Positions 53,719 through 62,324 of a stretch of DNA of 64,000 nucleotides are shown here, one piece after another (the first letter of the stretch is position 1; every line of letters begins with the position of its first letter). The position numbers and the translations under genes were made by a program. The notes beneath the pieces are model-generated. The model was not told where the DNA came from. It worked only from the letters and a program-made list of their open reading frames with translations, and did no database searches. The DNA is from an uncultured Gammaproteobacteria bacterium (GTDB lineage Bacteria > Pseudomonadota > Gammaproteobacteria > UBA6429 > Thiohalophilaceae), in assembly GCA_937967995.1 (NCBI GenBank), contig CALBTB010000013.1, forward strand, positions 62,001-126,000, read 5' to 3'.

Positions 53719-54400
53719 TTTTGAATTTTTTGAGAATCAGGGTGCGTTTAAGGCCGTTACAGATGTCTTTTACTGCCTTGGGTTGTTTCGCGTAATGTTT
53801 TCTTCCACCCAGTATTTCATAAAAAATATGAATCATATCAACGGTATCATCCTGTATCGCCTGGCGTTTGGTGGCACTGGACTGAAACAGGTCGACCAGC
53901 TTCATATCAAAGCCCAGTCCATAGCGTTGCAGGATAATATTGTCGGTATGCAGATCACCATGATATTCGCCGATGGTATGAATACATTCCATGCCTTTGG
54001 CCAGTTCGTGCAACACATGCAGGGCCTGAAAAGGCTGCAATCGTTTGCCTGGCTGGCGGGCGATAAACTGGCTGAGCAGCTCTCCTTCAACATATTCCGA
54101 TATCAGCAGGGTAACCTGAATACCTTTGACTGAAATATGTTCCTGGGCACTGTACTGAATGGCCATTGGACAATGTCTGAGCTTGTGGAGTTTTTTTGCG
54201 TAAAACTTGACGGCCTTGTCACGAAGATTTCGTTCGGGAAAAAATATCTTGGCGGTGCGTTCGATACCGGTCGCGAGTTCCCGAATCAGGTATACCTCGC
54301 CTTCCCAGCCTGCACCGAGAAGGGAAATGACTTCGTATTTTCTTGCCAGAATACGACCGGGTGTAAGACGGAAACTGTCAATATAGGGAACGCTTGTCAT
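53675..54400 (-). CDS. Atypical protein kinase-like protein
   Basis: The 241-residue protein keeps the kinase frame: G-loop LLGAGWEGEVY (28-37), Lys51 in TAKIF, hinge SEYVEGELLS, and a catalytic loop HGDLHTDNI (147-155) with Asp149 and Asn154. The HRD arginine is glycine, the following lysine is histidine, and the DFG motif reads VDLF with Asp170. It lacks the full C-lobe (about 20 residues short). It is likely an active small kinase of LPS-kinase/Rio style or a pseudokinase; the aspartates suggest activity. It starts a run of three overlapping genes with PP2C and the TlpA fusion. Confidence 0.83.
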   Translation of the reverse strand: MTSVPYIDSFRLTPGRILARKYEVISLLGAGWEGEVYLIRELATGIERTAKIFFPERNLRDKAVKFYAKKLHKLRHCPMAIQYSAQEHISVKGIQVTLLISEYVEGELLSQFIARQPGKRLQPFQALHVLHELAKGMECIHTIGEYHGDLHTDNIILQRYGLGFDMKLVDLFQSSATKRQAIQDDTVDMIHIFYEILGGRKHYAKQPKAVKDICNGLKRTLILKKFKSASQLRNYIETMQW

Positions 54401-54443
54401 AACCCGATTCTATGATGTGATGCGGCCTGGCGCCAGCATCAAA

Positions 54444-54992
54444 TCAGCGGGTAGTCAGTTTCAGTGTCATGATTTCGCCGAGTGCACGACGAATTTCCGC
54501 AACGGTCAGGTGATTGTCTTCCGGGTTACCCCAGTAAAGACAACTTAACAGGTAAACGTTGGGTTGCTTCTCGGAAGACAGGTAAAGATAGGTTGTATAT
54601 TCGATATGGGAAATACTCCCACCGCTGGTCTCGGTCATTCCCAGCGCGGCATAGCGTTGGGATGATGGTCGGCTGGTGAATTCTTCCACAGTACTGCGCG
54701 TGATATTAAAAGTCTCAGGCTCGATGGTCTGCTCGATTTCAAGCATTTTATACAGCTCGAATTTACAGTGAGGTTCGTAGCGGTCAAGCTGGACTGACGG
54801 AGTCAGCGAACCATTTTGCAGGTAGACACTGACAGAATTTGGTACGAAATGGATTTTACGATTTAACGTGATTTGTGAACCGGCTGGAATGGTGTAATAG
54901 GGTGATGTCTCGACATCCTTTATGGTCGTTTCGCATGCCACGACCAGGCTGAGCAGCAGCAGATATGTGCCTGTGTGAAGAACCGGTTTCAT
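54444..54992 (-). CDS. Lipoprotein of unknown function
   Basis: The ATG at 54992 gives a 182-residue protein with a lipoprotein signal (MKPVLHTGTYLLLLSLVVAC) and Cys20 as the lipid site. The mature part (ITLNRKIHFVPNSVSVYLQN, YEPHCKFELYKMLEIEQTIE) is beta-rich with two further cysteines, and the C-terminus carries a helix (LTVAEIRRALGEIMTLKL). No family recognised. It lies upstream of the kinase gene on the same strand, 43 bases apart, and might be cotranscribed with it. Confidence 0.72.
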   Translation of the reverse strand: MKPVLHTGTYLLLLSLVVACETTIKDVETSPYYTIPAGSQITLNRKIHFVPNSVSVYLQNGSLTPSVQLDRYEPHCKFELYKMLEIEQTIEPETFNITRSTVEEFTSRPSSQRYAALGMTETSGGSISHIEYTTYLYLSSEKQPNVYLLSCLYWGNPEDNHLTVAEIRRALGEIMTLKLTTR

Positions 54993-55128
54993 AGTCGTAC
55001 CCTCAGCGTGACTGTAGATAAGACCCGCCTGGAACAATAAGGTTCCGGTGTTGTGTCAACCTGATCCAGGGACGTGCGTTAATTCAAAAGTATACGAGTT
55101 GTATAATCTGGAAACCGGGGGAAATTCA

Positions 55129-55974
55129 ATGTTGTTGAGATGTTATGTCCGTTCGCTGCTGCTGGCCGCGACGCTGTTTCTTATGAGCCTGACGGTAAGT
55201 GCTGAACCGGCATCCAGCCTGTGGCTGAGTTACTCGCAGGATGAGGAGGGTGCAAAGTCTACCGGGCTTAGCCTGCAACTGGGCCTGAGCGAAGATGACA
55301 CGCTGCAAATCGGTGGTGGCTGGTCAGATAGCGATTCATTTAATGACGAGCGCCTGTTAACCCACCGTTACCTGCTTGGCTATAACACCCTGCGCCTGGC
55401 ACCCGTCGCACTCAATGTTTTTTATGAGTACTGGGGCAAAGCTGACGAACTGGTGATTCACACCGGTGGGTTGGGGGTACTTTACATGGCGGAGGATTAC
55501 ACGGCCGGGCTGAACCTCGAATACCGGGATATTACACTGTACACACGAACCTTTAATGTCGGTCAACAACAGGCCAGCATTGACAGCCCCGGAATCGGTC
55601 CTGACGTTGAGCTGTATGCAGGCAACTGGCAATGGCGAGTCCATGGCATGTGGTATGACTATTCTGAAGATATTACCCAGCTCAATACCCTGCGAGCGAT
55701 ATTCCTGATCGGTATCAAGACGTATGATCGCGCCAGTGCCTTGAACAACTGGCTGGCCGGCACGACACTTCGTTATCGCTTCGAGCACTATACAGTGGGT
55801 ATCAGTTACCTGCGTAGTCAGTCGGCACTGGACAGGATGGAATCAGACAGCTATTCATTAATCACCGAATTCAGACCGGGCAAACAATGGACACTGGAAC
55901 TGGAGCTCGGCCAGGTAGCCGATGATGACAGTGAAACGGCATATGGCAGTGTGGGCATTGGCCTGCACTTTTAG
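55129..55974 (+). CDS. Outer-membrane beta-barrel-like protein of unknown function
   Basis: The ATG at 55129, behind GGGGGAAA, gives a 281-residue protein with a signal peptide (MLLRCYVRSLLLAATLFLMS, cleaved near VSA). The mature sequence is a run of amphipathic strands with many aromatic residues (NVFYEYWGKADELVIHTGGL, WRVHGMWYDYSEDI) and ends in a strand closing GIGLHF, the C-terminal phenylalanine expected of outer-membrane proteins. No family is recognised. It diverges from the lipoprotein gene. Confidence 0.7.
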   Translation: MLLRCYVRSLLLAATLFLMSLTVSAEPASSLWLSYSQDEEGAKSTGLSLQLGLSEDDTLQIGGGWSDSDSFNDERLLTHRYLLGYNTLRLAPVALNVFYEYWGKADELVIHTGGLGVLYMAEDYTAGLNLEYRDITLYTRTFNVGQQQASIDSPGIGPDVELYAGNWQWRVHGMWYDYSEDITQLNTLRAIFLIGIKTYDRASALNNWLAGTTLRYRFEHYTVGISYLRSQSALDRMESDSYSLITEFRPGKQWTLELELGQVADDDSETAYGSVGIGLHF

Positions 55975-56041
55975 TTCTTTACATACCATTCCCTGCAAGG
56001 TTTAGAATACGCAACAGTCTGTCTGATTCAGGAGTACGCTC

Positions 56042-56836
56042 ATGAAAGCCGTGTTAAATCTGTTTGTTTCCCTGCTTGTTTTAGGTTTAAGCAGCCCGGT
56101 GCTGGCCGAAATCAAAACCCAGAAATTAACTTACCAGTCCGGTGACACCACCATGGTGGGGTATCTGGCCTATGATGCCAAAGCCACGGGTAAGCGCCCG
56201 GGAATTCTGGTCGTGCATGAGTGGTGGGGACACAATGACTACGTGCGTAGTCGTGCGCATCAACTGGCCAAACTGGGTTACGTGGCACTGGCACTGGATA
56301 TGTACGGGGATGGCAAAACGGCTGACCATCCCAAAGATGCCGGACGCTTCGCCGGCCAGGTACGCAACAATATGCCGGTCGCACAGCAGCGGTTTGAAGC
56401 CGCTTACGCTTTACTCAAATCCGTTAGCCAGACAGACCCGGACAAGATTGCGGCCATCGGTTATTGTTTTGGTGGCGGTATCGTGCTGGAAATGGCCCGC
56501 CGTGGTGTGGATCTGAATGGCGTGGTCAGCTTTCACGGTAGTCTTGGCACCAGTCAGCCGGCCGAGAAAGGGGCATTCAAGGCACGTGTGCTGGTACTCA
56601 ATGGTGAAGCGGATCCCTTTGTGAAACCCGAGCAGATTGCGGCATTTAAACAGGAAATGCGTGATGCAGGCGTCGATTACGAGTTTGTGAACTATCCCGG
56701 TGCGTTGCATGCCTTCACGAACCCTGGCGCCACTGCCCGGGGCAAGCAGTTCAAGTTGCCGTTGGCCTATTCCCCCGAGGCTGATAAGGCTTCCTGGAAA
56801 AAAATGCAGCAGTTCCTGGACTCGGTCTTCAAGTAA
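56042..56836 (+). CDS. Exported dienelactone hydrolase-family protein
   Basis: The 264-residue protein has a signal peptide (MKAVLNLFVSLLVLGLSSPV, cleaved after LAE or nearby). The hydrolase shows the DLH features: VVHEWWGHNDYVRSRAHQLA, nucleophile elbow GYCFGGG with Cys, Asp in LNGEADPFVKPEQI, and His in YPGALHAFTNP. Family members hydrolyse lactones or esters; the natural substrate of exported forms is unknown. Single gene, same strand as the FHA genes. Confidence 0.9.
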   Translation: MKAVLNLFVSLLVLGLSSPVLAEIKTQKLTYQSGDTTMVGYLAYDAKATGKRPGILVVHEWWGHNDYVRSRAHQLAKLGYVALALDMYGDGKTADHPKDAGRFAGQVRNNMPVAQQRFEAAYALLKSVSQTDPDKIAAIGYCFGGGIVLEMARRGVDLNGVVSFHGSLGTSQPAEKGAFKARVLVLNGEADPFVKPEQIAAFKQEMRDAGVDYEFVNYPGALHAFTNPGATARGKQFKLPLAYSPEADKASWKKMQQFLDSVFK

Positions 56837-56979
56837 CTCGCGGATAAATCAGGAAATACTGATATTACAAACTGTGATGTAGTGCACACTTTGTGGGCCA
56901 AAAGATCATCTAGTCTGTAACGTGGAATACCTTAAAAATTAAAAAGATAATAATAAGATAAGCTAGAGGACGCGCGGAC

Positions 56980-57399
56980 ATGGCTGCACTCATTCAGTTT
57001 GCGAACGGGGCTCCTGGAATAAAGTACACACTCGATTCGAGGTTTTTTACTATTGGCAGGGGGCTGGCGGATAACGACATTTCACTGCCATGTGGATTTG
57101 TCAGTAAGCATCATGCCCGCATTGAGTTAATGGAAAGCATCGAATTCCCGGGCAAGTACGATTATTACCTGGAAGATCTGGGCAGTACCAATCACACCTA
57201 CGTCAATGATAAACCAGTCGAGCGCGTCAAACTGCAGGACGGGGATGTTATACAGATCGGTAAAACCACACTAAAATTTGACAGTTCCGGCGAACAACCC
57301 TGCCTCGAATCCATCAAGATTGATCTTGAACTTCCGGAAATGAATCAGGACAGAACCTGGAAGTTGAGCCGCCGTCTGCGCGTCATCGGCGCAGAATAA
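56980..57399 (+). CDS. FHA-domain protein
   Basis: The 139-residue protein is almost wholly a forkhead-associated domain, which reads phosphothreonine. The key residues are present: GR in FFTIGRGLADNDISL, SKHH in CGFVSKHHARIEL, and TNH in LEDLGSTNHTYVNDKPVERV, then GDVIQIGKTTLKF. No signal peptide or membrane helix. It is a likely reader of phosphorylation by the kinase encoded 2.5 kb upstream, though pairing is an inference. DoxX and a second FHA gene follow on the strand. Confidence 0.92.
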   Translation: MAALIQFANGAPGIKYTLDSRFFTIGRGLADNDISLPCGFVSKHHARIELMESIEFPGKYDYYLEDLGSTNHTYVNDKPVERVKLQDGDVIQIGKTTLKFDSSGEQPCLESIKIDLELPEMNQDRTWKLSRRLRVIGAE

Positions 57400-57471
57400 C
57401 GTCATACGACTTTCATCCCGGCAACAGAACCGCCATAATGGTGCGCATCATCATGAGCGGGAGGAAAGTGT

Positions 57472-57942
57472 ATGCAACCGATACTGCACCACACCACGAA
57501 ACGCTTCACACAGCTAAGTTATCTCACCAATCAACTTCTGGATAAAGCCGGCGGCCTGCAGCGGGTTTGTATTTTGTCTGCCCGAATTCTGATTGGTTTG
57601 TTTTTTGTTTATTTTGGCATGGACAAGTTTATTCATTATTCGGATACAACTGTCTTCATGTCAGCCATGGGCGTGCCATCGCTGTTATTACCGCTGGTAC
57701 TGATCCTGGAAATCGGCGGCGGTGTGGCCCTGATCATCGGCTGGCGTCTGAGGCTGATGGCTGGTTTGCTGGCGGCATTTACAGCCCTGGCCACGCTCAT
57801 CTTTCATACCGGTTTTAGTGAACAGATACAGGTCATTCTGTTTATGAAAAATATCGCAATTATCGGTGGCCTGTTATTGATAATTGCAGTGGCGGATGTG
57901 GCAGTTAATCGTCAGACACGGGGCGGTAAAGCGGCCAGATAA
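57472..57942 (+). CDS. DoxX-family membrane protein
   Basis: The 156-residue protein has four membrane helices and the DoxX pattern: ARILIGLFFVYFGMDKFIHY, LVLILEIGGGVALIIGWRLR, LLAAFTALATLIFHTGF and a final helix NIAIIGGLLLIIAVADV. The family includes oxidase subunits and uncharacterised proteins; function here is open. GGGAGGAAAG precedes the ATG. It stands between two FHA genes, with only 12 bases to the second. Confidence 0.9.
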   Translation: MQPILHHTTKRFTQLSYLTNQLLDKAGGLQRVCILSARILIGLFFVYFGMDKFIHYSDTTVFMSAMGVPSLLLPLVLILEIGGGVALIIGWRLRLMAGLLAAFTALATLIFHTGFSEQIQVILFMKNIAIIGGLLLIIAVADVAVNRQTRGGKAAR

Positions 57943-57954
57943 AGCGGTAGAAGT

Positions 57955-58359
57955 ATGGCATTGTTGATTTTATTGCAGGATGATTCTGCAGGGGTGCGGT
58001 TTCGCATCGACAAACCTCATTTCAGTATCGGTCGAAGCCCGGAAAACGATATCTGTCTGGATGATGAACTGGTCAGTAAATCGCACGCCGTGATTGAAGC
58101 CGTCGTGAAGCAGAAAAAAGATATCGAAGTGGAATATTTTCTGCAGGACCAGAAAAGTACCAATCACAGTTTTGTCAATGACAAGGTCGTCAAACTGAAA
58201 AAACTCGAACATGACGACGTCATTCGAATTGGCAAAAGTAACTTCAGGTTTGTGGATGATGCCAATGACGATCTGGATGTCACCACCAAGCTGCACAAAA
58301 CCTGGATTCCCGGCGTTTATATCACGAAGAAAGGCAAAAAGAACAAAAAGTCAAAGTAA
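57955..58359 (+). CDS. FHA-domain protein, second copy
   Basis: The 134-residue protein resembles the FHA protein encoded 0.56 kb upstream: HFSIGRSPENDICLDDELVS, SKSHAVIE, QDQKSTNHSFVNDKVVKL and DVIRIGKSNFRF, so the phosphothreonine-binding GR, S/H and TN residues are conserved. The C-terminus is lysine-rich (ITKKGKKNKKSK). The two probably arose by duplication. It ends eight bases before the convergent DUF502 gene. Confidence 0.92.
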   Translation: MALLILLQDDSAGVRFRIDKPHFSIGRSPENDICLDDELVSKSHAVIEAVVKQKKDIEVEYFLQDQKSTNHSFVNDKVVKLKKLEHDDVIRIGKSNFRFVDDANDDLDVTTKLHKTWIPGVYITKKGKKNKKSK

Positions 58360-58366
58360 CCGTGGT

Positions 58367-59035
58367 CTATGCGGAATCTGATTTTTCGTAGGTAATCTTG
58401 TCCGGCGCCACCGCACCGCCGGAAATGATAAATGTCATCGCTTCGTCGATGCTCCATTCCGTGGGGACCAGGTTCTCCACCGGCACAATTTCCAGGTAAC
58501 CGGACGTCGGGTTTGGTGTTGTCGGCACATAGACGGCGGCCAGTTGTTTGCCCGTTTTTTCATCGGTCATGGTGCGTGTGACAAAGCCGACAGTTTTCAT
58601 CTGCTCAGATGGAAACGCGATCAAAACCACGCGTTGCGACCCTTCCGGTTTGGTCTGTAGTACGGTGATGAATTTTTTAATCGCGCCGTAAACGGTTTGC
58701 ACAATGGGAATGCGTTCGATCATCATTTCAAACAAATCGATGATGCGCCTTCCGATCACCTGTGTGGCAATCCAGCCGAGCAGGTACAGGGCGATAATCG
58801 TAATGATCACGGAAATGGTATTCAGGAACCAGGAGGCAGCAAGCCATTTGGCCGCTTCCGGGTAGTGCAGTTGCAGATAATCGGTAATGGCTTCCGACCA
58901 GGGCATGCCAATACCCGAGAGCTGTTTCAGAATGAATTCAAACACCACCCAGGTGACCCAGATGGGTATCACTGTCAGGATACCGGCCAGAATGTAGCGT
59001 TGTACGCGGCGAAAAAAGTGATGTTTGACACTCAT
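58367..59035 (-). CDS. DUF502 membrane protein
   Basis: The 222-residue protein has two membrane helices (about 13-33 and 68-90) and the DUF502 pattern: FRRVQRYILAGILTVIPIWV, FEMMIERIPIVQTVYGAIKK, VVLIAFPSEQMKTVGFVTRT and YVPTTPNPTSGYLEIVPVEN. Function is unknown; plant relatives (COV) act in vascular patterning, which says nothing here. Two bases separate its ATG from the stop of the upstream gene, so the two form an operon. Confidence 0.92.
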   Translation of the reverse strand: MSVKHHFFRRVQRYILAGILTVIPIWVTWVVFEFILKQLSGIGMPWSEAITDYLQLHYPEAAKWLAASWFLNTISVIITIIALYLLGWIATQVIGRRIIDLFEMMIERIPIVQTVYGAIKKFITVLQTKPEGSQRVVLIAFPSEQMKTVGFVTRTMTDEKTGKQLAAVYVPTTPNPTSGYLEIVPVENLVPTEWSIDEAMTFIISGGAVAPDKITYEKSDSA

Positions 59036-59037
59036 AA

Positions 59038-59742
59038 TCAGTTGTCCGGAATTAGCTGGCGAAGTTTGTCACGGTCGAACCACCATTTACTGCCAACAAT
59101 AATATCAAGAACTTTCGCCAGACGAGGCAGAAACACCGCCGGGTCCTTGAGCTCGAGTTTTTCCATCCAGAAATTCAACATGTCCTGATCACTGACCTGG
59201 CTATGCCGTTCAGCGACCTGAGCAATGAGCTGGGTGGTCAGGAAAATCAGGCTATCCTGTTGTTCACCACTGCCACGAATGCTGGCAATGTAATGTGCGC
59301 TAACCGCGGCAACAGCGGCGCCATCGGAATTGGCAGGTGTTTCGTCAATCAAATGCTGCAGCATGCCGATACTGGTCTGTGCTTCGATCGGGAAAGTCAC
59401 ACCCAGCCAGATACCATGTGCCAGCGCCATAACGGAGTCATCCAGTTCGCACTGGTAAAGGACATCACAGGCTTCTACTGCCAGCTGCCATTCCTGCTCG
59501 CGCAGAAAGTAGTCGAGGCAGGCACGTGCGCCATCCCAGGCATCCTGTTTATTGCCGAGGGCCAGATAATCCGAGGCGATTTCCAGCAAGATTCGGTGCC
59601 GATCACTATCCGGTGCGTCTTCAGGTAATTGCGCCAGTTGTGCCTGATGTTCCGCCAGCAGGGAACGGGTGTCCTGTTCATTCAGCAGGTTCAGGGCCTG
59701 ATCAATGGCAAGCCCCTGATTTTGTTTATTCTCGTCACTCAT
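59038..59742 (-). CDS. Helical repeat-like cytoplasmic protein of unknown function
   Basis: The ATG at 59742 (MSDENKQNQGLAIDQALNLL) gives a 234-residue protein; a TTG six bases upstream is the only alternative. It is rich in paired helices (LLEIASDYLALGNKQDAWDG, CLDYFLREQEWQLAVEACDV) like TPR or similar repeats. No signal peptide or membrane helix. It is the first gene of a pair with DUF502 and is divergent from the amidohydrolase gene. Confidence 0.72.
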   Translation of the reverse strand: MSDENKQNQGLAIDQALNLLNEQDTRSLLAEHQAQLAQLPEDAPDSDRHRILLEIASDYLALGNKQDAWDGARACLDYFLREQEWQLAVEACDVLYQCELDDSVMALAHGIWLGVTFPIEAQTSIGMLQHLIDETPANSDGAAVAAVSAHYIASIRGSGEQQDSLIFLTTQLIAQVAERHSQVSDQDMLNFWMEKLELKDPAVFLPRLAKVLDIIVGSKWWFDRDKLRQLIPDN

Positions 59743-59832
59743 CGTCAATTAACTACACAGGTAAAAACTGGTGTATTGTACGTGGCTGGGTGGCGGTTTT
59801 CTATTATGCTTAAGAGTGAAGATGAGATACCT

Positions 59833-60723
59833 ATGCGAATTCCCTTTCTGATCACAAGTCTTCTGCTCAGTTTCACTGTGGCCTGTCAGAGCGTGCCACC
59901 GAAGCCCCCCTTCGTTGATGTGCATACTCACTATAACTGGGATCAGGAAGAACTCGTGTCGCCTCAGCAGGCGCTGCAGATACTAAGGGAAAATAACGTG
60001 CAACTGGCCGTGGTGTTCGGTACGCCCAGTCATAATGTCCTCAAACTCAGTGATATCAGCGACGGGCTGGTCGTGCCGTTCTTTTCTCCGTACATCAAAG
60101 GCCAGAGCCGGCATAACTGGTTTTACGATGAGCAGGTTTTACAGCTCGCCCGGGCAGGACTGGCAGAAGGGCGGTACCATGGCATTGGCGAAGTACACGT
60201 CGTATCCAGTTTCGGACCGCGTCGAGACAACCCGATTTTGCAGGGTTTGCTGAAACTGGCAGCGGAGTTCGATGTACCGTTTACCATCCATACCGAGGCA
60301 TCCGACTATCGGTTTCTGAGTCGTCTGTGTCAGCAGCATGACAAGGTGCGTTTTCTATGGGCGCATGCCGGCGGGATTCTGGGTCCGGAGCATTCGGAAG
60401 GGATTCTGCGGGATTGCCCGAATGTCTGGATCGAGCTATCAGCTCGTGATCCAAAACACTATGGTGGCATAGTGGATGAAGCGGGCCATTTACGCCAGGG
60501 CTGGCGTGAGGTACTGCTGGCGCATCCCGATCGGTTCATGGTCGGAACGGACCCTGTCTGGAATGCCCATCAGATTGAACGCTGGTATGAAGCGGATGAA
60601 GGCTGGTTGCACTTTCATGAATTCATCGACTTTCATAACAAATGGCTGAGTGAACTTCCCGCACACGTGGCTGATCAGGTTCGCTATAAAAACGGGATGG
60701 TTTTTTTCGGGCGAACTCCCTGA
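59833..60723 (+). CDS. Amidohydrolase-family lipoprotein
   Basis: The ATG at 59833 gives a 296-residue protein with a lipoprotein signal (MRIPFLITSLLLSFTVACQS) and Cys18 as lipid site. The mature part is an amidohydrolase/TIM-barrel metal enzyme: FVDVHTHYNWDQEE (HxH), GIGEVHVVSS, FTIHTEASDY, FLWAHAGGILGPEH and MVGTDPVWNAHQI (final Asp). All metal-ligand positions of the amidohydrolase-2 type appear present. Attached to a membrane from the periplasmic side; substrate unknown. Monocistronic, divergent from the helical-repeat gene. Confidence 0.82.
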   Translation: MRIPFLITSLLLSFTVACQSVPPKPPFVDVHTHYNWDQEELVSPQQALQILRENNVQLAVVFGTPSHNVLKLSDISDGLVVPFFSPYIKGQSRHNWFYDEQVLQLARAGLAEGRYHGIGEVHVVSSFGPRRDNPILQGLLKLAAEFDVPFTIHTEASDYRFLSRLCQQHDKVRFLWAHAGGILGPEHSEGILRDCPNVWIELSARDPKHYGGIVDEAGHLRQGWREVLLAHPDRFMVGTDPVWNAHQIERWYEADEGWLHFHEFIDFHNKWLSELPAHVADQVRYKNGMVFFGRTP

Positions 60724-60817
60724 AATTTTCACACTGATCAGATGCGCCAGATGTACAGATGAACTTTCACTGTATGCTCGTGACTAAATAACGATGACAA
60801 AACGATAAGGAGGACAA

Positions 60818-62323
60818 ATGGACACTTCCGAAATGTCCCGTATTTTATTTACCGGACTGGAAATCATGTCAGCGTTGTTTATTTTTATTGTCGGACTGGC
60901 GTTACTGGCAATTATTGTCATCTTTATCCTTGATGTTACCCAGACCAAACAGGCTGTTCGGCGCAATTATCCGGTCATTGGTCGCCTGCGTTACCTTTTC
61001 GAAAAACTGGGTGAATTTTTTCGCCAGTACTTTTTTGCCATGGACAGGGAAGAGTTACCTTTCAATCGTGCGCAGCGTAGCTGGGCTTACCGGGCAGCAA
61101 AGAATCTCAGTACCACCGCGGCGTTTGGTTCGACACGTGACCTGCGGCCGGTTGGCACTATCATGTTTGTTAACTGTCCGTTTCCGACCCTGGAGATGGA
61201 TGGTGTCCCGACAACCGAATGTACGATCGGGCCATACTGCGAACAGCCCTATACAACCAATCATTTCTTTCATATTTCCGGCATGAGCTTTGGTGCGTTA
61301 TCCGTGCCTGCGGTAAAGGCCCTGTCACATGGTGCATATATGGCCGGTTGCTGGCTGAATACCGGCGAGGGGGGCTTATCGCCTTATCACCTTGAAGGTG
61401 GCGCCGATCTGGTATTTCAGATTGGAACGGCCAAATACGGTGTCCGGGATATCGCCGGTAACCTGGATGATGATCGCCTGCGCGAAACCGCCGCGCATCC
61501 GCAGGTCAGAATGTTTGAAATCAAACTGAGCCAGGGTGCCAAACCGGGTAAAGGTGGCATTCTGCCAGCGGTAAAAGTGACCGAAGAAATCGCCCGTATT
61601 CGCGGCATCAAACCGGGTGTGGCGTCAATCAGCCCGAATCGTCATCCGGATATTAATTCCGTCGATGAATTGCTCGACATGGTAGAGCGTATTCGTAAAG
61701 TCACAGGCAAGCCGGTGGGTTTCAAGATGGTGATCGGTGCCTACGGCTGGCTGGATAATTTATGTAACTCGATAAAACAGCGGGGTGAAAAATCGGCGCC
61801 GGACTTTATTACAGTTGACAGCGCCGATGGCGGCACTGGTGCTGCCCCCCAGTCGTTAATGGATGATGTCGGACTTCCATTGCGAGAGAGTCTGCCGCGT
61901 CTTATCGATACACTTAGCCGACACGGTTTGCGTGATCGTATCAAGGTGGTCTGTTCCGGCAAGCTGACCACACCGACTGAAGTGGCCTGGGCGTTGTGTG
62001 TGGGGGCGGATTTTGTCACGTCGGCACGTGGTTTTATGTTTGCACTTGGATGTATTCAGGCCATGCAGTGTAACAAGGACACCTGTCCAACCGGGGTGAC
62101 CACCCATAATCCACGCCTGCAAAAAGGTCTCAACCCGCAAAGCAAGTCCGTGCGGGTCATGCACTACCAGAAAAACATGGAACACGAAGTCAGTATCATC
62201 GCCCATTCGTGCGGAGTGCGCGAGCCGCGCGAACTACGTCGGTTTCATGCGCGGATTGTTACCCAGAATGGCCTGACCATGGGACTCGACGAAATATATC
62301 CTGAAGTACAGCCCGTAAACTGA
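60818..62323 (+). CDS. Membrane-anchored FMN-binding glutamate synthase-like protein
   Basis: The 501-residue protein has an N-terminal membrane helix pair (about 12-40) and a GltB-type FMN barrel: FFHISGMSFGALSVPAVKAL, LNTGEGGLSPYHLEGGADLV, GTGAAPQSLMDDVGLPLRES and the cluster motif MQCNKDTCPTGVTTHNP. This family is distinct from assimilatory GltB, lacking the glutaminase domain. Its reaction is not established; a membrane-attached oxidoreductase role is likely. A strong ribosome binding site (AAGGAGGACAA) precedes the ATG. Convergent with mutH with one base between stops. Confidence 0.92.
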   Translation: MDTSEMSRILFTGLEIMSALFIFIVGLALLAIIVIFILDVTQTKQAVRRNYPVIGRLRYLFEKLGEFFRQYFFAMDREELPFNRAQRSWAYRAAKNLSTTAAFGSTRDLRPVGTIMFVNCPFPTLEMDGVPTTECTIGPYCEQPYTTNHFFHISGMSFGALSVPAVKALSHGAYMAGCWLNTGEGGLSPYHLEGGADLVFQIGTAKYGVRDIAGNLDDDRLRETAAHPQVRMFEIKLSQGAKPGKGGILPAVKVTEEIARIRGIKPGVASISPNRHPDINSVDELLDMVERIRKVTGKPVGFKMVIGAYGWLDNLCNSIKQRGEKSAPDFITVDSADGGTGAAPQSLMDDVGLPLRESLPRLIDTLSRHGLRDRIKVVCSGKLTTPTEVAWALCVGADFVTSARGFMFALGCIQAMQCNKDTCPTGVTTHNPRLQKGLNPQSKSVRVMHYQKNMEHEVSIIAHSCGVREPRELRRFHARIVTQNGLTMGLDEIYPEVQPVN

Positions 62324-62324
62324 G

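Noticed and set aside
51575..58359. Type VI secretion origin of the kinase, phosphatase and FHA genes
   Set aside because: No tss or Hcp/VgrG-type gene is present in the window, and the kinase is far smaller than PpkA.
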